This document shows, piece by piece, positions 21,305 through 30,921 of a stretch of 64,000 nucleotides of DNA (its first letter is position 1; every line of letters starts with the position of its first letter). Position numbers and translations under genes: made by a program. The notes beneath the pieces are model-generated. The model had not been told where the DNA came from and made no database searches. It saw nothing but the letters and a program-made list of their open reading frames with translations. Where the stretch lies: NCBI GenBank assembly GCA_022457065.1, contig JAJGBQ010000001.1, positions 3,596,001 through 3,660,000 of the forward strand. The letters run 5' to 3'. The stretch is from Curvularia sp. ZM96. Its lineage: Eukaryota; Ascomycota; Dothideomycetes; Pleosporales; Pleosporaceae.

Positions 21305-23694
21305 ATGTCTTTCCAGGCCGCGGCAGACGTGCCGCTCCTCATTAGCTCGCCAAACTCGTCGTCTGAACGTCGCATCTCGCCCTCATGGTCCCTCGCCCAT
21401 CTCAAGACTCGCCTCGAGCCCATTACGGGCATCCCGGCCGCCTGTCAGCAGTTGTCCTTGCGCGTTGCATCGCAGGATCCTGTTGCTCTCGCCGCTCCGG
21501 ATGAAGAAAACACGCAGCTTGCTGCCTTTCCGCTGCAGCCGTATGCGGAGATAGCCGTAAGTGCTTCTTCTCCTCTACTATCCATCCGCCAGCCCTGTCC
21601 TGGGCCAGTTTGAAATGCGGTCCTCTCGAAAGCTGCCACATCTCGCACTCCCCCCGGCTTGGCTTGGCTTCCTACTCCCCTTGAAACTGCTCTACTTACT
21701 CAGTAGGTGCATGTATTGTGTCTTCTCCCCTCCTATTCGCCGCCTACGTACATTGTGTCATGTCCGCATATTCCTGTCTTGCCCCGCAATGCACTTTCCA
21801 TCTTTGTCAGCCTGCCAGTCGTCCAAACCCCATGCTTTGGCTCCTCCGCTATTGCCTGCTCACCCTGGAGCACGGAGCCTGGGATGCTGAGCAGCGCGCC
21901 TTTCCCTGCCTTTTCTTCTCTCTTTCTCTCTCCTTTTCTTTTTTGCCTCGGCGACTCGGGCTTATTTCATTTGCTCATCTTGCTGCATGACGCGACCCCT
22001 GACAGGGCTATGCGAACAAATCATTGCTCATACATGTGCCCTTGTGTTGACATGTCATCTTTAGGTTGTAGATACGCGCCCTCCCGGTGCACGTATAGAC
22101 TTCAACGACCTGTCAGCCGTTGAGAAGTATGAAATGCCAGTCGCAGAGTACGAGCATCGGACCGATAGTGTTCTTGCATGGAAGAAGGCCCAGAAGCTTG
22201 GACGATTCGATCCCAATGCTCCTAGCATAGAACAACAAAAGATCCGCGCCTCAGAGCGTGAAGTAGAGGAGAGAGGTAAGCGCAGCACTCTTTTTCTTTT
22301 TGGCATGTTTCAGGCCATACAAACTCGTACGATTGTGGCGACTCCGCTTTGAAAAAGCAAGTTTGGGAACTTCCATTTTCACGGGCGAATGCTCGTGCTC
22401 AGCCTCTGTCGTTCAAGCAGATGGAATGAACATGCTTCAAACCGTTTACAAGCAGCCGGCTACAAGCATCCGATTCCGTGGCTCCGCCATAGATATGTCG
22501 CCTCCACGTTGCAGGTTTCATCTTATCATGAACCATCGACAAGGACGCATGCATGTCAGACAACCTCTTCTCCCAGAGCTGACGCCGTCTCACCAAACGC
22601 GTCGTACATTGCTACTCTTTTCAGCATGCTGCATGGGGCCCTGGACCCTGTTGGTCAGGGACCAAACGACAAATGCGACTGCGTCTAGGCCATTCCATCG
22701 ACAAAGCACACCTCGAGACAAGTACATATTCCAAGTTTCGGTATGCCTACGGAGATCGTTTGCAGCCCTCTCGCTTTAATATTCGTAATCACGCCTCGTC
22801 TCGCATCGCTACCCGTCCCGCAGGGAACTAGGCATCGGGATCGGGATCCCCGAAACTCAAATTCTATCTTGAACCTGCCACCCTCATACTCGAGCTTCTC
22901 GAGTCTATGAGATGTTGAATGTCTGCGGCGTAGAATCATAGCGAGCGGGTAGTAAGACTTGTGTCGATTGACGCATTCGAGCCTGAAGCCTTCATGGATC
23001 AAGCGTACCGCCTGTGCGTTTTCATAACGAACGCTCTATCCATCTCGAAGTCTCGCGCATTACGGACTCGCGTGGGAATCCCGTCGGTCCGCTTATAGAT
23101 TGTCGATTACCGACGGCTTCCCCATTTGTGTCTCAGGGCCCTCGCAACTTGGTACTTCCCACATGTAATCTCCGTGTCGGAGGCAGGCTAGCGACCTAGA
23201 CCTGCAAAACTCAGAATCAATTGCTCAGAGCCATATCACTTGATTATCGTCATCACCATTTGCTGTTTTCACTTCACTATTTGGAAGGAACTGCATCGGG
23301 CTTGTTGCATGACGCGAGCTCCACCCTTTTTCTCGCTACTCATCAGCAAATCTGGACATACACTTTACTGACTGACCCACATCAATACTTGGAAAGCGAT
23401 CGCTAACAGATCATACTAGATTTGTCGGTATCGGGCCGTGTCCGTCTGCTTCCCGAATCCGACTCACGTCGTGGTACCATATCGTACATTGGATTGGTCC
23501 CAGAAATTCCTGGCATTGGCGTGTGGGTCGGCGTCACTCTTGATGAGCCCACGGGTAAGAATGATGGCACAGTCAAGGGCAAGCGATATTTTGAATGCGG
23601 CAATAACTACGGCGTGTTTGTGCGCCCTGAGCGATGCGAGGCTGGGGATTTCCCGCCGCTCGATATGGGTGACGAGGATCTCGAGGAATTGTAA
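21305..23694 (+). CDS. ALF1: tubulin-folding cofactor B (CAP-Gly protein)
   Basis: Three exons, 21305-21556, 22065-22275 and 23420-23694, give 245 aa, the usual size of yeast Alf1 or S. pombe Alp11. The N-terminal ubiquitin-like region (residues 1 to about 95) is followed by a linker with KYEMPVAEYEHRTDSVLAWK and EREVEER, and a C-terminal CAP-Gly domain with TGKNDGTVKGKRYF and CGNNYGVFVRP. Cofactor B binds alpha-tubulin after the CCT chaperonin and hands it to cofactor E. Both introns are unusually long, 508 nt (GTAAGT...TTTAG) and 1144 nt (GTAAGC...ACTAG), yet reading frame and conserved residues join exactly. The start follows from MSFQAAADVPLLI directly preceding the Ubl strand pattern. 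Confidence 0.95.
22276..23419 (+). other. 1144-nt intron 2 of the TBCB gene
   Basis: It begins GTAAGC and ends CATACTAG. No missing exon is required, because the protein is full length without it. It contains a short palindrome, ACTCGAGCTTCTCGAGT, near 22890, but no recognised gene. Confidence 0.75.
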
Positions 23695-24019
23695 CGTGAC
23701 ATCCATCTGATCACGCCACGAGGCAATTAAGGTTGTCTTGACAGTATGGCGCAAGTGTGTTCCTTGTACGACACGGACACTTAATACCAAAATCTATACA
23801 TGTGCAAAGATAGCATCCGTAAATGCTTGAACCTCGTCAATGACAGCAACGTAGCATTACAGGTTTCGCAGGGACATCATACGTTGAGATTTGGTGATAC
23901 AGTCATTCGTTCTGTGGAACAATGACAAGAAGACCAAGCCTCAAGATTTCGTCATCACGTCTCTACAGCTCACAGCATCAACATCAATCTGCACACCACA
24001 TGCCAGCCCAATGACCCAA
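23695..24019. other. short intergenic region between convergent genes
   Basis: This 325-bp stretch holds the 3' UTRs of TBCB and dihydropyrimidinase. Nothing else is seen. Confidence 0.7.
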
Positions 24020-25501
24020 CTACAGCGGCAAGACCCACTCGCCCTCATTCTTCGGTTTCGCCAGGCTACTTTGATCCCTCTTGACGAACCGCCCATATCC
24101 CTTTTCTCCCGCCAGCCCCCCATTGTCCCTGTCCCAAACCACCTTCCCCCTCAAAATCGTGTACCTTGGCCACTGCGTTAGCCGCCGCCCTTCAAACGGT
24201 GTATAATCCACATCATGATGCAGCACATCATTCGTCAACACGAACGGCTGCATCTTGCCCTCAGGATACCAAATATTAACATCCGCATCCGACACACCCT
24301 CCCTTAATGCTCCTTTTCTCGGATAAAGGCCATACAACTTCGCCGGATTGGCCGACGTCAACTCAACGAATTTTGAGAGCTCAAGTCGCTGCTCGCTGAA
24401 CACAAGCGCGAGTCTCGTTTCTATGCCCGGACAGCCGTTGGGAATGTATTTGAAGTGGCCGTTGGGAAACTCAGGTGAGATGCTGGACTTTTTGCCTGTA
24501 GCGCTGTCGTCGTAGCGGAAGGGACAATGGTCAGATGAGAGAATGGTAAAAGTGCCGTTTTGCAGTCCGGCCCAAATGACGTCGCAGTCTGCCTCTGAGG
24601 CGCGTGGCGGCGGTGAACAGACGCATTTTGCACCTTCGAAGCCCGGCTGGTCGAGGGAGCGTGCGGTTAAGAAGAGGTATTGTGGACAGGTTTCCGCGTA
24701 GATGGGGAGACCGCGGTCTTGCGCTGCTTTGATGTGCGCGGTTGCGGCTGGAGTGGAAACGTGCACGATGAGGATGGGGGCGTCCATGAATTCGGAGAGG
24801 CTGATGGCGCGGTAGGTGGCTTCTGTCTCTGCCATGGGAGGATGCGAAGATCCATGGTATTTTGGGGCGAAGAGCTTCTGCTTCTCGAGTTGCGCGGTCA
24901 TCCAGTCAATGACTTGCCCGTTTTCGGCATGGATCATGGTGGTGATGCCTTGTTTTCGCGCTTCGAGAAGTATGTCGAGGATTTGGCCGTCGTGCAGCTG
25001 GAGGGCTTCGTAGGTCATGTAGATTTTCAGTGATGAGATGCCTTCGGAACGGAGAGTTTTGAATTCTGAGAGGGCTTTTTCAGAGGGATTGCCAACAAGC
25101 AGGTGGAAAGAGTAGTCAATGTAGCAGTTGTCTTTTGCCCGCTCATGCGTGGCTGCTAACGTATCTAGAAGTGTGTCTTCAGTCTTCTTTTGCGGCGCAA
25201 ACGTGATCATGGTTGTTGTGCCTCCGCATACGGCTGATCGGCTGCCTGTTTCGTAGTTGTCTGCTGTTGATCCCTTGCCAAATAATGGAGGCTCTTGGAG
25301 ATGGACATGAGCATCTACACCTCCGGGCATGACATATCCACCCTCGGCATCTATTGTCTTTGCTGCTTTTACATCCTTGAAGCTCCCTCTTGGAGCTACC
25401 TTTGCAATCTTCTCATCCTTGATGGCGATATCCAACTCTTGAATATCGGCTTCGGAAACCACTATTCCGTTGATAATGAGCAAATCATACTCGGTCGCCA
25501 T
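24020..25501 (-). CDS. PYD2: dihydropyrimidinase (hydantoinase family)
   Basis: A single exon encodes 493 aa from the ATG at 25501. It belongs to the amidohydrolase superfamily. Metal ligands are visible: HVH at residues 65-67 (GGVDAHVHL), the lysine expected to be carbamylated at about 159 (SSLKIYMTYE), then HAEN, CPQYLFL and the aspartate in SSDHCPF. The enzyme opens dihydrouracil or dihydrothymine to N-carbamoyl-beta-amino acids, the second step of reductive pyrimidine catabolism, in the cytosol. Length fits the family. It is divergent, across 374 bp, from the gene for the next enzyme of the pathway. A role on hydantoins instead cannot be excluded from sequence. Confidence 0.95.
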   Translation of the reverse strand: MATEYDLLIINGIVVSEADIQELDIAIKDEKIAKVAPRGSFKDVKAAKTIDAEGGYVMPGGVDAHVHLQEPPLFGKGSTADNYETGSRSAVCGGTTTMITFAPQKKTEDTLLDTLAATHERAKDNCYIDYSFHLLVGNPSEKALSEFKTLRSEGISSLKIYMTYEALQLHDGQILDILLEARKQGITTMIHAENGQVIDWMTAQLEKQKLFAPKYHGSSHPPMAETEATYRAISLSEFMDAPILIVHVSTPAATAHIKAAQDRGLPIYAETCPQYLFLTARSLDQPGFEGAKCVCSPPPRASEADCDVIWAGLQNGTFTILSSDHCPFRYDDSATGKKSSISPEFPNGHFKYIPNGCPGIETRLALVFSEQRLELSKFVELTSANPAKLYGLYPRKGALREGVSDADVNIWYPEGKMQPFVLTNDVLHHDVDYTPFEGRRLTQWPRYTILRGKVVWDRDNGGLAGEKGYGRFVKRDQSSLAKPKNEGEWVLPL

Positions 25502-25875
25502 TGCGTCTCTGCCTATTCTCGAATCCTTAAACCACGCATAAAAGAGGTCGAATCTATAGAAGTATCTGTAGATTCATGTTGCCAGCTTCATGGTAATGGG
25601 AAGGGACTAGTCCAGGATAGTGAGGTGCGTATCTCAACCCCTCACTGGCAACTGCCCCACCTGCTATCCCCTCGTCTTCCGTCTCTTATCAGCGGGACGG
25701 CGCATATTCACGGATTCGAGTGACGAAGGAAGACCAAGAACTATGTACAGTCATAAGCTGTTGTCATAATAACAAATAGACTCTTTTTGGCTTGGTGTAC
25801 GTGAGGAGGAGCTCACTTACCATTGATGCATCTCCCGCTAAGCCACACTACCAACAAGCTTGTATAGTAGCCGCA
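25502..25875. promoter_or_regulatory. shared divergent promoter of PYD2 and PYD3
   Basis: This 374-bp gap separates the two start codons. One good GATA-factor motif, TGATAAG on the minus strand, lies at 25685-25691. GATA sites of this type are bound by AreA/Nit2 nitrogen regulators, which would suit nitrogen release from pyrimidines. That link is inferred. Confidence 0.5.
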
Positions 25876-27222
25876 ATGACCTCACCATCACTTAAAATCA
25901 ATGGCGATAGACTAAACAGTACGCTGCAAGATACCTGCACCCAATATGGCGCTCTTGCAGCTCCTTCAACCGGCATGTGCCGTCTTACTCTCACCAAAGA
26001 GGATCAAGCTGCAAGAGACTGGTTAGTCGCCGAATGCAAGAGCCTGGGATGCGACGTTAAGATTGATCAAATGGGAAACATCTTTGCCATACGTGCAGGC
26101 ACAGCCAAAGACAAGAAGCCAATTGGTATGGGCAGTCATATGGATACCCAGCCTGCAGGTGGGAGGTATTATCATACTCTAGCCCTCTGAAAATGAGCTC
26201 GAGCAAACCACTAACCTGTATATAGATACGATGGAATTCTGGGCGTACAAGCTGCACTCGAGGTCCTGCGTACCTTGCATGAAAACAACATCTCGACTCA
26301 CTGTCCCCTTGCCCTGGTCAACTGGACCAACGAAGAAGGCGCCCGTTTCCCAGGCGCCATGATGTCCTCCGGAGTCTGGAGCGAACACTCATCTACCCCT
26401 TTATCCGCCTGCTGGGCCATCCAAGACAATGCGGGCACCAAACTCAAAGATGCCCTACAGGAAATCAACTACTTGGGAGAGACACCCTGCTCCTATCGCG
26501 AGAACGGCCTTGAATGCCATTTCGAATTGCACATCGAGCAAGGCCCGCTACTCGAGCGCGAGGGAAAGACCATTGGTGTTGTCCAAAGTGTCCAAGGCAT
26601 GAAATGGTACGCAATCCGCGTGCAAGGCAGAGAAGGCCATTCTGGAACGACGCCCATGCCTGACCGTTCGGACGCCCTCGTCACCGCCTCCTGCCTCATC
26701 ACCGCCGTGCGCGATACAGCACGGCAGACAGGCCTAGGCGTTGCTACCGTCGGTGTTATAAACAGTGACACCGCATCCCAAGCCACCATCCCCGCAGGTG
26801 TAAACTTCATCATCGATATCCGCTGCTCGACTGACGACCTCGTGACGCAGCTTTCGGATGCCATCTTCGCCTCCTTTGACTCCATCATCGCGCAAGAAGC
26901 AAACCGAACATCATACCACGTACAACGTACATGGGGCCTTCCAGAATCAAAGTTCCATCCCCATTGTATCGACGCGGTGCGCAGTGCTGCTGTCAAACTG
27001 GTAGGTGACGATCAAGTCATGGATATGATGAGTAGGGCGGGACATGACAGCGCGTGGACGAGTCGAGTCGTTCCTACGAGCATGATCTTTGTGCCTAGCA
27101 GAGAAGGTATCAGCCACAATCCAGAGGAGTACACGAGTCCCGAGCACTGCGCGCTGGGGGCGCAGGTGCTGCTTGATGCTGTACTCGAGTACGATGGCAA
27201 GGTTGCGAAGGGTGAGTATTGA
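25876..27222 (+). CDS. PYD3: beta-alanine synthase / beta-ureidopropionase (M20-type amidohydrolase)
   Basis: Two exons, 25876-26165 and 26226-27222, with a 60-nt intron (GTATTA...TATAG) restoring GGRYDGILG, encode 428 aa. M20 metallopeptidase-like motifs are intact: GSHMDTQPAGGRYDG, TNEEGARFPG, the FELHIEQGP histidine, GREGHSGTTPM, SRAGHDSAW, and FVPSREGISHNPEEYT. Yeast-type beta-alanine synthase (Pyd3) belongs to this family and cleaves N-carbamoyl-beta-alanine to beta-alanine, CO2 and ammonia. The divergent neighbour makes its substrate, which favours this role over a hydantoin-type N-carbamoyl-L-amino-acid hydrolase, its close relative. The ATG at 25876 starts just before conserved sequence; the upstream frame has no ATG. 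Confidence 0.92.
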
Positions 27223-27452
27223 AAGCATAGCACTGAGATGGTGGAAAAAAGATTCGTAGTGTGGGACCAATGCCACAAATATATATTTCAATGTTTGACG
27301 CTCCAAAAAGAAGTAAAAGAAGATGGAGAGCAAGAAGTGTATCTACAAAGAAGCGTCCACTGTCACGTAGGGACAATAAAGAGTCACCTTCGAATCGTCA
27401 TCATCCTCCTTTCCTTTCTTCCCTCCACAAAAAGCTATGCTTATCAAGTCTC

Positions 27453-28254
27453 CTAACCAGAGTAGACAGATGGACCAGGGCTGACGTACTTGAAGCTCGA
27501 GTCGTAAATAGCCTTTGAGAAGAGTGGGTCGCTCAGCTTGTAGGCGCCGGGGAAGCTAACACCAGAGGGCGTCGCACTGCCTCCGCCGGTAACCTTAACC
27601 TGGAAGCAGCTAACGTACGGCTGAGGGCTTCCAGCGCCAGCGTGAAGAGCAATTGCCTCAGCACGGACAAGGTAGTCACCCGATGCGATGTTCTTGGGCA
27701 CGGTGAAGGCGCGCTTGCCGCAGTTTGCGTTGAGAATCTCAGTGCCCCAGCTAGCAGTGGTGCCAGTGTAGCCGTCCTCGGCAACCTTGAAGAAAGAGCC
27801 CGAGCTGGCGGTCTTAGCGTCGCTAACCTTAGCCATGTAGATGAGGACGGGGCCGTAGTGGTTGCCGCCAATGGCGGGCTGCGAGCAGGAACGCGCGCCG
27901 GGCTGGGCGTGCATTTCTACGGTGAGGGAGCTACCAGCTGAGATTGATGTCAGTTGCATGTTTGATGTAGGACGGGGGTGAATGGCAAATGTTTTGTTTT
28001 GTCTGCTCCTATTGGGGCGGAAGGGTTTGTGTGTTTCGAATAGACTTACCAGCGACTTCGCAAACACCGGAGGAGGAAGCGGGGCCACGACCGCAGAACA
28101 TGTCGCCAGAAGACAGGCTGTCGATGGGGCTGTTGTCCTTGACTGTACGAGTACAGGTGGTGCCCTTGTCCGTGCTTCCAACCCAAAGTTGCTGCCATGT
28201 GGAGTGGGCAGAGGCGGTGGCCGCAGCGGCGAGGAGGATGGTGGCGTACTTCAT
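27453..28254 (-). CDS. secreted AA9 lytic polysaccharide monooxygenase
   Basis: Two exons, 28050-28254 and 27453-27937, with a 112-nt intron (GTAAGT...CTCAG) give 229 aa. A 16-residue signal peptide (MKYATILLAAAATASA) is followed by His17, the mature N-terminal histidine of the copper histidine brace. The second brace histidine is in GGNHYGPVLIYMA, and the axial tyrosine with its glutamine is in QPYVSCFQVKV. Cysteines are placed as in AA9 enzymes. There is no CBM1. The enzyme would oxidatively cleave cellulose or hemicellulose outside the cell. The ATG at 28254 directly precedes the signal peptide. A GGCTAG motif lies about 120 bp upstream. Confidence 0.96.
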
Positions 28255-28375
28255 GACTGATGATGAGTAGTTAATGAGAGAAGGGCTGAGAGTGACCGAC
28301 TGTGTTGTGTACTTCAAGTCAAAGGCAGAAGACTGCCTTTATTTATTTCTCATGTTCCTGAGCCCACAGGTCTTG

Positions 28376-28381
28376 CTAGCC
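28376..28381 (-). promoter_or_regulatory. possible XlnR-type site (GGCTAG) upstream of the AA9 gene
   Basis: The minus strand reads GGCTAG, about 120 bp before the AA9 start codon. It fits GGCTAR, the core bound by XlnR/Xyr1 regulators of plant cell-wall enzymes. A six-base match is weak evidence on its own. Confidence 0.3.
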
Positions 28382-28454
28382 AGCAACAAGCAATCTAACA
28401 GTAACGGTATTGACCCGGGCCGCGATACCAGTAGCACCACTCCAGCATGAATCA

Positions 28455-28912
28455 TCACCGATCCTTGGATCTGTGTGATTTGTCGCCCCTAGCCAGTGTC
28501 TTCACATATGTTGATTGCGTCGCTTCAACCAAGCTTTCTTGGCACCAGTAAAGTAGCGCGTGCTCATCAGCACTCAATCTGTACCCGTGTCTACCATTCG
28601 CCGGAGCAACACTGCCAGCCCCAGAATTTGCCTGATTGGGCACGGCATTGTTTTTTGTGTCGGGTGTTGCATCATTTGGCGTTGTTTCGGATGCAGTGGT
28701 GCCCCGCAATATGAGGCTGGATTTATTGTGCAAGGTCACTTGGACGACACCGTTGTGGCGATGAGAGACATCGCGTAAGCGCTGCAATTTAGGTTATTCG
28801 ATGATGCTGGGGTCTCGATGTCTTGGAAGCCTCATGCGCTGCCTTTTCTGTATCTCCTTCATGTTCCGAACGGAGTTGCTGAGTTCGTCGTAGTTGACTG
28901 ATGGAGTGGCGG
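28455..28912 (-). pseudogene. coding-like minus-strand segments, possible gene relic
   Basis: Two open, protein-like stretches lie in transcript order. The first, 28912 down to a TAA at 28794, follows a good acceptor (GGTTATTAG) and contains YDELSNSVRNMKEIQKRQ and MRLPRHRDPSIIE. The second follows another good acceptor (CTAAATTGCAG), runs from 28781 to a TGA at 28455, and contains HNGVVQVTLHNKSSLI and GYRLSADEHALLYWCQE. Neither has an in-frame ATG and no donor links them, because a stop intervenes. This could be a decayed gene or an intron-rich gene I failed to assemble. No family is recognised. Confidence 0.25.
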
Positions 28913-29239
28913 CTAATAACCGTCGTCGACCCACCTCATCGATATTTGAAACATACCAGACTCACCATAGCTTCGATCACCGCTTCTACGTTTTCAGTGC
29001 CCAGACACGATCTTCCGGATTCGAGGCCGACAGGCCGGACCGCGGACAAATCGAGCATGCGAATGAACGTCATTAGCTGACCAGTTCATTTCTGAGGCGA
29101 AAAGATTAGATTGACCACCTTCAAGTACCGAATTGCTGCTGCAGCCACTTGATCGTGTACCTGGTGCGTCCACCACATGGCGGCAGCAATGCCGGCGCCA
29201 ACTCGTTGTGGTGTATGAGTGGGGGAAACAGTGCCTTAC

Positions 29240-30754
29240 CTACCCACTCTCGACCTTTGCACTCTTGCCAAAGTAGTTGGCGAGCGTGTTCTTCTGCGTT
29301 GGTTTCGCCTTGGTGGAAGGCTCCGTCTTCTTCGCACGCTCGCCAACGCCCATTAGTTTTTTGAATTCTTCCCACTCCTGCTTTCCCACTATACCGCCAC
29401 TGGCCTCTTTGTGCCCTCTTGCAAAGCTCTCTCCTAACCTTGTTCTTAAATCCCTGTCTTCAGCAACAATACTCTCGAGCTTTTTAATAATGTCAATCTT
29501 CTCCTCTCCTTCCTTCGCCCGCGCACATTTAGCGACTCGACACGAGAAATTGACTTTGTCTGGGAGATACCCCTCGTTGGCACACATCACGATCTCCAGC
29601 TTATTCGACTTCAGAGTGCCTGACCAACGGGTCGCAATAACGGGATGAATCTGTGCAGCCGAGGATATCGAGAGCAGAGCTATGGTAGCGTCCGCGGAGA
29701 ACTTGGGCGGTGTATGCGTCCAGCGCTCAGTTTCGCGTCTTACCTCCAAAGATGCGTCGCGAAGTTTTTCGTTCTTGACAACCGAGCCAGGGGTTTCTGC
29801 AGAGAGCACCGCATCCCACGCGTCCTCGACGTTGTAAGCTGCTGATCGTCTCGGCGCGTTTACTAACGCCACTGCGTCGTTGATCGCCTTCTTCGTATGT
29901 TGTTTAAAAGTGGCTGTCATATCTGGAAAGGGCGGTTCCCACTTGATGGTAGTTCCTAAGTCTCCGTGGGTACCTAGCGCAGCCAGCCAGGAGATTTTGT
30001 CGTTCAAGTCCGGATGCAACGGTAGGCATATACTGTAGGTTAGGAGAGCACTCGTTGCAACAGGGGGACAGTCGTGCGCTGTTACATAGTCGGCACCTTC
30101 TGGAAAACCCCCTTCGTCTGCAAAATGGTGATCTATAACAAGGCACGTGTGTGGTAAGTCGATCAGTGACGAACTCTTTCTACTGCCTTGATCCAGGACG
30201 AAAATGTACGTTGGCGATCTAGCAGTAAGAGCTTCTTTTGTACTTTCGTCGTGAACATTGGAGCCTTTTGGGGGAAAGTACACCGATATGAGATCGGGTG
30301 ATAAGCCAAGGGTAGTGAGGGTGTGATGTAGTATAGTACCAGAGGAAAGGCCATCTGCATCCTTATCTGGAACAATGACAGTCGGCTTCTGAGCAGCAGC
30401 ACTTTTGCCGTTTAGCACAGCATATATCAGGCGTTCGTGAGTTGCAGCTTACCATTCTTTGATGATCTCCCGTGCACGTTCGATTTGCTCACGCCTGGCA
30501 GGCCACACTATCTCGCCGCTGTCATCCCGCCTCGATTGAGCGAGATGATAAGCAGGTATCTCAAACTTTGGTTTCTTTGATTTAGGTGGCGAGGTATCTT
30601 TTTCGTGTTTACGCTTCGATGGACTCATTGTGAATGCAGACCTGTGAAGCCGTCGGGCTTGTGGTGTCGCGATGAGTAGAGAGGGCTGTAGCTGATAGTA
30701 CAAAAGCGGCGGTGTATGGTACGACTTTGCCAGTCGTTGAACGAGCACTCTCAT
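29240..30754 (-). CDS. DHH-family phosphoesterase (RecJ-like) with two possible starts
   Basis: Two exons, 30453-30754 and 29240-30401, are joined by a 51-nt intron (GTAAGC...CAAAAG). From the first ATG (30754) the protein has 487 aa; from the second (30628) it has 445 aa. DHH motifs are intact: DKDADG near residues 113-118, VLDQG near 170-174, and DHH at about 191-193. Such enzymes hydrolyse phosphodiester bonds, often in single-stranded DNA or nucleotides. The extra 42 residues are Arg-rich and acid-free with RRLHRSAF, like a mitochondrial presequence. The shorter form begins with a basic, NLS-like KRKHEKDTSPPKSKKPK. The C-terminus has QKNTLANYF, close to a PCNA-binding PIP box. Both ATGs have A at -3. 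Substrate and localisation are inferred. Confidence 0.9.
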
Positions 30755-30921
30755 TATCCTCGCGTGCAGTGGTATAACGCGCAATAAGCTGAGACGCAAT
30801 TAACAAAGGTACATCGCAGTCAATGACGTCGTTGACACGCTAGTCCAATCCTAGCCCAGCCACCCAATGTTCGAATAGCTGAGTGCACTGTGAAAGGTAG
30901 ATCGCGTCGAAGGACTATAGA

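Larger units (their letters stand above)
28255..29239. other. intergenic region upstream of the AA9 gene
   Basis: It holds the AA9 promoter: a TATA-like AAATAAATAAAG (minus sense) near 28337-28348 and GGCTAG (minus sense) at 28376-28381, matching the XlnR-type consensus GGCTAR. A coding-like relic at 28455-28912 is listed separately. Confidence 0.5.
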
